A DNA stretch of 64,000 nt from Pseudomonas fluorescens (GTDB taxonomy: Bacteria; Pseudomonadota; Gammaproteobacteria; Pseudomonadales; Pseudomonadaceae). The stretch is taken from the NCBI RefSeq assembly GCF_004683905.1, contig NZ_CP038438.1, forward strand, positions 124,001-188,000, given 5' to 3'. The position numbers and the translations under genes were made by a program. Under the pieces are notes generated by a model. The model saw only the letters and a program-made list of their open reading frames with translations, was not told the DNA's origin and ran no database searches. The stretch's first letter is position 1; every line of letters starts with the position of its first letter. Below, in pieces: positions 55,138 to 61,580 of this stretch.

Positions 55138-57234
55138 ATGAATCTGCCGAGCCTGCGTGCCGACCTGCAACTGTCGCCCGCGGCGCCGGCACTGGACGGT
55201 TCACCGCGCTGGACCCTGGCCGATCCGGTGCGCGGTCGCTATTTCAAACTCGGCACAGCGGCGATGCGTCTGCTGCGCCATTGGTCGCTGGGCGATGCCG
55301 AACAGGTGCTGCGCGCCGCCAACCGCGAACCGGGCTTGCCGCTGGACGTTGTCGAGCTGGAGCAACTGCTGACATTTCTGCGGGGGCATGATCTGATCAG
55401 CGCCCTCGACGATCAGCAGCGTGTCAGTTACTCGCTCAAGGCCCTCGCGCAACGCCAGAGCCTGTGGAAAATCCTGCTGCATCAATACCTGTTTTTCCGT
55501 ATTCCGCTGTGGCGCCCGGACGCCTTTCTCAACCGCGCCTGGCCCTGGCTGGAGCGCTTCGGCCCGCGGGTGTTGCGCTACGGTTTGCCGCTGACGCTGG
55601 GTCTGGGAGTGTTTCTGGTGTCGCGGGACTGGCAGCGCTTTGTCGGTACTTTCCCGCACCTGTTCAGCCTTGGCGGCGCATTGGCGTTCGGCGTTGCGTT
55701 GTTCTTTGCCAAGCTGTGCCACGAGTTCGGCCATGCATTCATGGCCAAGCGTGCCGGGTGTCGGGTGCAGAGCATGGGCGTGGCGTTCATGGTCTTGCTG
55801 CCGATGTTTTACACCGATGTCAGCGATGCCTGGCGGGTCAACGATCGGCGTGCGCGGCTGCTGATCGGTGCCGGTGGGGTGCTCGCGGAACTGCTGCTGG
55901 CGTGCATCGCGCTGCTGGCCTGGTCGCTGTTGCCCGATGGCCCCGGGCGCACGGCAGCGTTCATGCTCGCCAGCGCCACGTGGATCACTACGCTGGTGGT
56001 CAACCTCAACCCGTTCATGCGTTTTGATGGCTATTTTCTGCTCAGTGATCTGTGGGAGGTCGACAATCTTCAGGGGCGAGCCTTTGCCCTGTGTCGCTGG
56101 CGGTTACGCGAATTTTTGTTCGGCTATGGCGCTCCGGCGCCGGAGCCTTGGTCGCCGAAGATGCAACGGCGTTTGCTGATCTGGGGGTATGGCTCGTGGT
56201 TGTGGCGCGCGGCGTTGTTTTTCGGGATCGCGCTGGCGGTCTATCACCTGTTCTTCAAGGTGTTGGGGATTTTCCTCATGCTGGTGGAACTGGTCTGGTT
56301 CATCTTCCTGCCAATCATGAATGAGTGGCGCCAGTGGTGGAGCCGCCGCGAACAGGCCCACGGTGCGCGTGTGCTGCTCAGCAGCCTGGCTGTGCTTGGT
56401 CTGCTGCTGGTGCTGATTGTGCCGTGGCGCAGCGCGGTGGAACTGCCGACGATGCTTGAGAGCGGCCGGGCCAGTGCGTTGCATGCGCCGGTGGCGGCGC
56501 GGGTCAAATCAGTCAAGGTCGCGGATGGCCAGAAAGTCGCTCAGGGCGATGTGCTGATCGAACTGGAGTCGCCGGACCTCGATTCGCAACAGGCCATCGT
56601 CCGTCGGGAAATCCAGATCCAGCAATTGCTGATGCGCCGACAGGCCGGTCGCAGCGAAACCGCTGCCGACGCCAGTATCATCGAGCAACGCCTCGCCGAA
56701 GCCGTGGCGCAATATCGTGGTCTGAGCGCTCGACGCGAGCGCCTGCTGTTGCGCGCGCCCCATGCCGGCACTGTGCGTGATCTGCTGCCGAATCTGACGC
56801 CGGGGCGCTGGCTGTCGAGCAAGGATGCGCTGGCGCGGGTGGTCGAGGATGGTTTGCGCCTGCGCGGCTATATCGCCGAGGCCGAGTTGTGGCGGGTCAA
56901 ACCGGGTGCAACCGGGCGGTTCATCGCCGATGATCCGATGCATCCGGCGATCAGCGTAAAACTGGATGAAATCGATACCAATGGCGTGGCCTATGTCGAT
57001 CAGGAGGCGCTGACCTCCGATCATCACGGGCCGATTGCCGTGCGCCGTGATCAACAGCAACGAGCCGAGCCTGTACAGGCGCAATATGGCGCGCGATTGA
57101 CAACGCTGGATCAGCCACCAGCCCCGGTTCAGCCGTTGCGCGGTGTGGTGGTGTTGCAGGGCAGGGGCGAGTCGGTACTCGGCGTGGCCTGGCGCCGGCT
57201 GGCGGCGCTGGGGGTCAGGGAAAGCGGTTTCTAG
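55138..57234 (+). CDS. M50 site-2-protease-family membrane protein with lipoyl domain
   Basis: A 698-residue multi-TM protein. The zinc motif is HEFGH near residue 195 (LCHEFGHAFMAKRAGC), and the third ligand is in NPFMRFDG near 291-298, both in hydrophobic segments, as in site-2 proteases. About 420-700 is a periplasmic HlyD-like part with a lipoyl segment (ALHAPVAARVKSVKVADGQK), coiled coil and second lipoyl half (LLRAPHAGTVRDLLPNLTPG). The start directly follows the preceding stop. Related proteins are annotated as M50-peptidase/HlyD fusions; their function is not established. It could process a substrate and form an export platform with the two adaptors, which is inference. Confidence 0.88.
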   Translation: MNLPSLRADLQLSPAAPALDGSPRWTLADPVRGRYFKLGTAAMRLLRHWSLGDAEQVLRAANREPGLPLDVVELEQLLTFLRGHDLISALDDQQRVSYSLKALAQRQSLWKILLHQYLFFRIPLWRPDAFLNRAWPWLERFGPRVLRYGLPLTLGLGVFLVSRDWQRFVGTFPHLFSLGGALAFGVALFFAKLCHEFGHAFMAKRAGCRVQSMGVAFMVLLPMFYTDVSDAWRVNDRRARLLIGAGGVLAELLLACIALLAWSLLPDGPGRTAAFMLASATWITTLVVNLNPFMRFDGYFLLSDLWEVDNLQGRAFALCRWRLREFLFGYGAPAPEPWSPKMQRRLLIWGYGSWLWRAALFFGIALAVYHLFFKVLGIFLMLVELVWFIFLPIMNEWRQWWSRREQAHGARVLLSSLAVLGLLLVLIVPWRSAVELPTMLESGRASALHAPVAARVKSVKVADGQKVAQGDVLIELESPDLDSQQAIVRREIQIQQLLMRRQAGRSETAADASIIEQRLAEAVAQYRGLSARRERLLLRAPHAGTVRDLLPNLTPGRWLSSKDALARVVEDGLRLRGYIAEAELWRVKPGATGRFIADDPMHPAISVKLDEIDTNGVAYVDQEALTSDHHGPIAVRRDQQQRAEPVQAQYGARLTTLDQPPAPVQPLRGVVVLQGRGESVLGVAWRRLAALGVRESGF

Positions 57235-57245
57235 GGAGCGTGAAC

Positions 57246-57740
57246 ATGGCGAGCAACGCAGATGTGACGGCAGACGGATTGGTGGTGCGACCTGCGCGGG
57301 CCACCGACGAGCCGTTTTTGCACCACCTCTATCAGTCGGCGCGCCCGGATCTGCAATGGATCGACGGCGAGCAGGAAGTGGTGCAGCAAGTGATCGCCCA
57401 GCAATTCCAGGTGCAGGAACAGGGCGTGGGTGAAAACCATCCCAACGCCATGCACTACGTCGTGGAAAAACTCGGCACGGCCATCGGTGCACTGAGCACC
57501 GACTTCGGCCCCAATGAAATCCGCGTGTTATACATCGCCTTCATCCCCCAGGCGCGGGGCAAGGGTTACGGCCGCGCGGTGTTGCAAGGCGTGCAAAAGG
57601 CTGCGCAGCAGGTCCGTTGCCCGGTGGCAACGGTGGTCTGGGCCAACAACCCCCACGCGCGGCAACACTACCTGGCGTTGGGATTTGCGGTGGAGGAGCG
57701 TAATCCGGCGGCGGAGCGGCTGGTGTGGTATCCGCAATGA
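57246..57740 (+). CDS. GNAT-family N-acetyltransferase
   Basis: A 164-residue acetyltransferase with the acetyl-CoA-binding motif A (VLYIAFIPQARGKGYGRAVL; Q/RxxGxG/A form RGKGYG) and motif B (WANNPHARQHYLALGFAVEE). The substrate is unknown. ATG 57246 with AGGGAG upstream is preferred over GTG 57240, which would be too close to it. It starts 11 bp after the M50 gene and is probably co-transcribed. Confidence 0.9.
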   Translation: MASNADVTADGLVVRPARATDEPFLHHLYQSARPDLQWIDGEQEVVQQVIAQQFQVQEQGVGENHPNAMHYVVEKLGTAIGALSTDFGPNEIRVLYIAFIPQARGKGYGRAVLQGVQKAAQQVRCPVATVVWANNPHARQHYLALGFAVEERNPAAERLVWYPQ

Positions 57741-57749
57741 GGCGGGATT

Positions 57750-58061
57750 TCAGTTGAAGGAAATACAGAAATAACCCAGTTGCGGATCCCGCCCCATTGC
57801 TGGCACTCGTGACACGAAAATATCCTCCACTCGCCCCAGTTCCGGCAGTTCCAGTGCGCACAGGCCGTCGACGAACCCGGTCGGCACCAGACTGTTGAAT
57901 TCGAGGCAGAACGGCATGCGCTCGCTGTAGCGCGTCTTCGCGGCGGGGACTTCGTCGAGGTACTCGATGTGGATCGGCAGCGCCGTGCCATCCGGCAGGT
58001 GCAGCGTGTGTTGCTGGCCCAGCAATGCCTGGACGTGTTGGATCTTAACCGTTTGCAACAT
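57750..58061 (-). CDS. Small DUF6916-like protein next to a collar-domain protein
   Basis: A 103-residue protein without signal peptide. Hydrophobic and charged residues alternate in beta-rich segments (TALPIHIEYLDEVPAAKTRY, then SERMPFCLEFNSLVPTGFVD and LGYFCISFN at the end). It resembles DUF6916-type proteins found next to microcystin-dependent/collar-domain genes, though I cannot prove the family from sequence alone. GGAG lies upstream of ATG 58061. A terminator stands between it and the collar gene upstream, so it may be expressed by read-through. Confidence 0.75.
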   Translation of the reverse strand: MLQTVKIQHVQALLGQQHTLHLPDGTALPIHIEYLDEVPAAKTRYSERMPFCLEFNSLVPTGFVDGLCALELPELGRVEDIFVSRVPAMGRDPQLGYFCISFN

Positions 58062-58080
58062 GGTCTGACTCCAGTGAAGA

Positions 58081-58111
58081 GAAAAACGGTCGGGGGCCCG
58101 AGGCCCCCGAC
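58081..58111 (-). terminator. Intrinsic terminator after the collar-domain gene
   Basis: On the minus strand GTCGGGGGCC pairs with GGCCCCCGAC (58089-58111, three-base loop), followed by CGTTTTTC. It lies 7 bp after the collar-gene stop and before the DUF6916-like gene. Confidence 0.85.
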
Positions 58112-58117
58112 AGTGGT

Positions 58118-58705
58118 TCAGTTGCGCGAAGGGAACAGCCCGTTCAGGGCAATGCTGAAGTTGACGACCAGAGAGGGGTTGACGATGGGCAACGGCTGAC
58201 TGCCGCCCGTGGAGGAAATGTCCCCGGTGACAGTCGTGGTCAGGCCTTTGATGGGAACCGGCGTGGCACCTTGGGCATCGGAATAGATGTTCGCCGAGCC
58301 AGGGCCGCCGCCGGACGCGCCGATGTACGAGTTGGTGGCGGTCGGCACGGTCGCCGGATTGCTTGCAGGCACAGCCAGTTGCAGGGCGGTGTTGGCAGAA
58401 AGGCCGGTCATCGCGTGGGTGTGGTTAGGCATGTTGGCGATCGTGGCCGTGACGTTTTCCGTGCCATACACCTGACCGATGACACGCGGCGTAAGCCCCT
58501 GTCCGTTACCCTGTGCCACGGGTACGCGACCTTGCAGGTCAGGCAACTGAAAATTGGTCGTGCCGTTGCCGCCGTAGAAGGTGCCCAGCAAAGCGAACAA
58601 TGCCTGGTATTGCGAGATGCTCAGGATTTGTCCGTTGCACAAGGCCCAGCCACTGGGGGCGAAGTTGAAGGCGAACGGTTGAATCGTACCCATAAAGACT
58701 TCCAT
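58118..58705 (-). CDS. Phage-tail-collar / microcystin-dependent-type protein
   Basis: A 195-residue protein with an N-terminal tail-collar domain (MGTIQPFAFNFAPSGWALCN, YQALFALLGTFYGGNGTTNF, QLPDLQGRVPVAQGNG), the pattern of microcystin-dependent (Mdp) proteins and phage tail collars. The middle has NMPNHTHAM, the conserved histidine segment, and the C terminus ends in NPSLVVNFSIALNGLFPSRN, typical of the family. GAGGAA precedes ATG 58705. No other phage gene is near, so it is a domesticated member, not a prophage piece. The role of such proteins is unclear. Confidence 0.92.
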   Translation of the reverse strand: MEVFMGTIQPFAFNFAPSGWALCNGQILSISQYQALFALLGTFYGGNGTTNFQLPDLQGRVPVAQGNGQGLTPRVIGQVYGTENVTATIANMPNHTHAMTGLSANTALQLAVPASNPATVPTATNSYIGASGGGPGSANIYSDAQGATPVPIKGLTTTVTGDISSTGGSQPLPIVNPSLVVNFSIALNGLFPSRN

Positions 58706-58947
58706 GGTTCCTCATCCTTCTGTTATGTGGTCGGCGCGCCGCGCGTTAGCCTTGGTTGCAGGACAGGCACAGATGCTGTGCTGACGCCTTGCGTTTGCGC
58801 GGGCAGGTCACGCCAAGCGGTAGCGTAGACCCGGATCGGCGGACTTGCCGGACGTCGTCGTGGCCGCGCGTCGACTTCGACTCTGGCCTACAGTGTGCGC
58901 AATGAATGGCGCTGGTTTTTACTCGGTAAATCTGTAAGGGAAGGTTG

Positions 58948-60543
58948 ATGGAAGCGCGTCGCGAGACTCCGCTGGGGGATACCCAGGACCCGTTTGCCGC
59001 ACCGAATGCCGGTGTCCGGCGTTTATGGCGCTGGGCTCGCCGGCAGTGGCTGATACCGATTCTGTTGTTGGCGACGGTGGTGCGTTTTTATGACCTGAAC
59101 GCCGCCGCGATCTGGGGCGACGAAGGCTCAAGCCTGTTGCTGGCGAACTATTCGCTGAGTGGTATCTGGGAGCACGCGGCGTTCGACGTGCATCCGCCGT
59201 TGTATTTCATGCTGCTGCACGGCTGGATCGGGTTGTTCGGCGACACGATTCTGTCGATCCGCAGCCTCAGCGCGCTGGCCGGCATCGCCACGGTCGGGCT
59301 GGGTGTGTGCCTGGTCGATCGCCTGGCCACTCGTCGCGCCGCAATCATTGCCGGGGTGCTGCTGGCGTTGCTGCCGACGGCGGTGCGCTACAGCCAGGAA
59401 GTGCGCATGTACTCGCTGCTCGGCCTGCTCCTGATCGGTTCCACACTGGCGCTGATTTGTTGGGTCAGGCGTCCGCAGCGCCACCGGTATCTGCTGATCT
59501 ATGCATTGCTGATGAGCGCCGCGTTGTATACCCACTACTTCGCCGTGCTGGCGGCGCTGAGCCATTGGCTGTATCTGGGGCTGATTCGCCTGCTGCCTGG
59601 CTATCGCCTGCGGCATATCCAGCGCAAGGACTGGTGGCTGGCCAATCTGGCCATCGTTGTGCTCTACCTGCCGTGGTTGCCGAACCTGCTTGATCTGACG
59701 CAACACATGGAAGAACTCAAGGTCGGTGGCGATGTGGGCTGGGAAGATCCAGTGACCCTGTCCTCGCTGCCGTCGATGATCTGGCTCTGGTTGATCCAGG
59801 ACGAGGGCGAGCATCTGCCATTGCTGCTGTTCTGCGGCGTACCGCTGGCTCTGCTGGCGCTGGCGGGCGTGGCCGTGGCCCGCGACCGCAGCGTGAACCA
59901 TGGCAGCGTTTTGCTGGCGCTTTACACCGGTGTGCCGTTGTTGCTGGTGTTCGCGGTGTCCTTCATCAGTCCGGTGTTCATCGAGCGTTACCTGACAGCC
60001 TATGCGCTGGGATTGCCGATGCTGGCGGCGCTGGCCATCGACCGGTTGTACCGCCGCGCTCGTGTGCTGGCAGTGGCGGTTCTGGTGTCATGGGTCGGGG
60101 TTGAGCTGGTGGGCGTAAACACCAACGCCACGGTCGACCCGCACGATCAGTTCAATGTCATGGTCGATTACATCAACCGGCATTTCGTCAGCGGTGACCG
60201 GATCGTCACCAGCGACATGCTCTGGTATCTCAGTTACGTCTACTACAACCGCACTGACGCTCAGGTGCGCCTGTTTACCCCGCCCGCCGCCGATGGTCGT
60301 TCGACGCGCCCGAATCACTACGGTTTCGGCACCCTGGTGTCTGAGGAGGTCTATCTGGATCGACTCGACGACCTGCCCAAGGGCAGTGCTCGCGTCTGGT
60401 TGATCGGTGATCTGGATGTGGACGTGCCCGATCCGTTCCGACCCTTGCCGAAGAACTGGCAGTTGCGTGATCAGACCCATGCCGGCGGCGCGAATGCGCG
60501 ACTTTTTTCGTTGACCACCGATAACGGGACAGCGATGCAATGA
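58948..60543 (+). CDS. GT39/ArnT-like membrane glycosyltransferase
   Basis: A 531-residue membrane protein of the GT-C fold, similar to PMT/ArnT-type glycosyltransferases that use polyprenyl-phosphate sugars. The first TM (LIPILLLATVVRFYDLNAAA) is followed by a WGDEGSS segment with the catalytic acidic motif, then HPPLYFMLLHGWIGLFGDT in loop 1; about 10 TM helices follow. A soluble periplasmic part lies at the C terminus (about 390-531). AAGGGAAGG precedes ATG 58948. The neighbouring sulfotransferase and giant surface protein suggest a role in surface glycan or protein modification, but the target is unknown. Confidence 0.88.
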   Translation: MEARRETPLGDTQDPFAAPNAGVRRLWRWARRQWLIPILLLATVVRFYDLNAAAIWGDEGSSLLLANYSLSGIWEHAAFDVHPPLYFMLLHGWIGLFGDTILSIRSLSALAGIATVGLGVCLVDRLATRRAAIIAGVLLALLPTAVRYSQEVRMYSLLGLLLIGSTLALICWVRRPQRHRYLLIYALLMSAALYTHYFAVLAALSHWLYLGLIRLLPGYRLRHIQRKDWWLANLAIVVLYLPWLPNLLDLTQHMEELKVGGDVGWEDPVTLSSLPSMIWLWLIQDEGEHLPLLLFCGVPLALLALAGVAVARDRSVNHGSVLLALYTGVPLLLVFAVSFISPVFIERYLTAYALGLPMLAALAIDRLYRRARVLAVAVLVSWVGVELVGVNTNATVDPHDQFNVMVDYINRHFVSGDRIVTSDMLWYLSYVYYNRTDAQVRLFTPPAADGRSTRPNHYGFGTLVSEEVYLDRLDDLPKGSARVWLIGDLDVDVPDPFRPLPKNWQLRDQTHAGGANARLFSLTTDNGTAMQ

Positions 60544-60602
60544 CTTAAACGGTTCACCTTTTCTTTGGCGATAAAAACAGATCTTCATAGTCCGTTTTGC
60601 TC

Positions 60603-60620
60603 TGTTTTGATATCAAAACA
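60603..60620. promoter_or_regulatory. Perfect 18-bp palindrome upstream of the sulfotransferase gene
   Basis: TGTTTTGATATCAAAACA is a perfect palindrome, 62 bp upstream of the sulfotransferase start in a locally AT-rich gap. It looks like an operator; no regulator can be named. Confidence 0.55.
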
Positions 60621-60681
60621 CTACTAGTCGAAAGGGTATTGTTGGACTACGCTCGTCGGACAAAAGGACTTACAAAGTAGG

Positions 60682-61527
60682 GTGAAGGGATTGCAGCAGT
60701 TCCACTTTATCTCCGGCTTGCCGCGCTCAGGCTCTACCCTGCTTTCTGCGATTCTTCTGCAGAACCCGCGCTTTCATGCCGGCATGACCAGTCCGGTCGG
60801 CGCACTCTTCTCCGGTGTCCTTGAACAGTGCGGCGCCGGCAGCGAATTCGGCGCGGTGATCGACACCGAAATGCGCCGGCGCCTGCTGCGCGGGCTGTTC
60901 GATTCCTACTATGCCGACAAGGCTGACAAACCGGTGGTGTTCGACACCAACCGGCAGTGGAGTTCGCGCCTGCCGGCGATCAGCGATCTGTTCCCTAAAG
61001 CCAAAGTCATTGCCTGCGTGCGCAACGTCGCCTGGGTGATGGACAGCCTGGAACGGTTGTACCGCGCCAATCCTTATGAAAACACCAAGCTGTTCGGCGA
61101 TGCTGTCGAACGCAACACGGTCTACAGCCGCTGCGAAACCCTGGCCCAGCGCAATCGTCTGGTTGGTTTTGCCTGGGCAGCGCTCAAAGAAGCCTATTAC
61201 GGCGAGCACGCCGATTCGCTGCTGATCGTCGATTACGACTTGTTGACCCAGGCCCCGGAGCGGGTGCTGCGGCTGGTCTACGACTTCATTGGCGAACCCT
61301 GGTTCGAGCACGATTTCGAACACCTGGCCTATGACGCGCCGGAGTTCGACCAGGCCCTGGGTGTGGCCGGCCTGCACAAGGTCAAACCCAAGGTCGCCCT
61401 GCAGTCCCGACGCACGATTCTGCCGCCGGACCTGTTCAAGCAATACGCCGATCTGTCCTTTTGGCTCGATGGCTCAGCCAGCGCTGCCAATGTGATTCGT
61501 ATGAAGTCCGACGCCGCGATCAGTTGA
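60682..61527 (+). CDS. Sulfotransferase family protein
   Basis: A 281-residue cytosolic sulfotransferase-like protein. The N-terminal PAPS 5'-phosphosulfate loop is FISGLPRSGSTLLSAILLQN, and the second PAPS segment is KVIACVRNVAWVMDSLERLY near residue 110. The start is GTG 60682; no strong ribosome site is visible, so a nearby alternative start cannot be excluded. The acceptor could be a sugar or a protein; the GT39-type gene immediately before and the giant surface protein after suggest a sulfated surface polymer, which is inference. Confidence 0.9.
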   Translation: MKGLQQFHFISGLPRSGSTLLSAILLQNPRFHAGMTSPVGALFSGVLEQCGAGSEFGAVIDTEMRRRLLRGLFDSYYADKADKPVVFDTNRQWSSRLPAISDLFPKAKVIACVRNVAWVMDSLERLYRANPYENTKLFGDAVERNTVYSRCETLAQRNRLVGFAWAALKEAYYGEHADSLLIVDYDLLTQAPERVLRLVYDFIGEPWFEHDFEHLAYDAPEFDQALGVAGLHKVKPKVALQSRRTILPPDLFKQYADLSFWLDGSASAANVIRMKSDAAIS

Positions 61528-61540
61528 TCGCGGCGTTTTT
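61511..61540 (+). terminator. Intrinsic terminator overlapping the sulfotransferase stop
   Basis: ACGCCGCGATCA (61511-61522) pairs with TGATCGCGGCGT (61525-61536) and TTTT follows. The stop codon TGA at 61525-61527 is inside the hairpin. It should separate this gene from the giant surface-protein gene. Confidence 0.85.
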
Positions 61541-61580
61541 CATTGATGCGTTTACAACTGTTCGAGTCCGGGTGAGCAAC

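Noticed and set aside
58118..58705. Prophage remnant suggested by the tail-collar domain
   Set aside because: No other phage gene, integrase or attachment site is nearby, and collar-domain proteins of this type are common outside phages.
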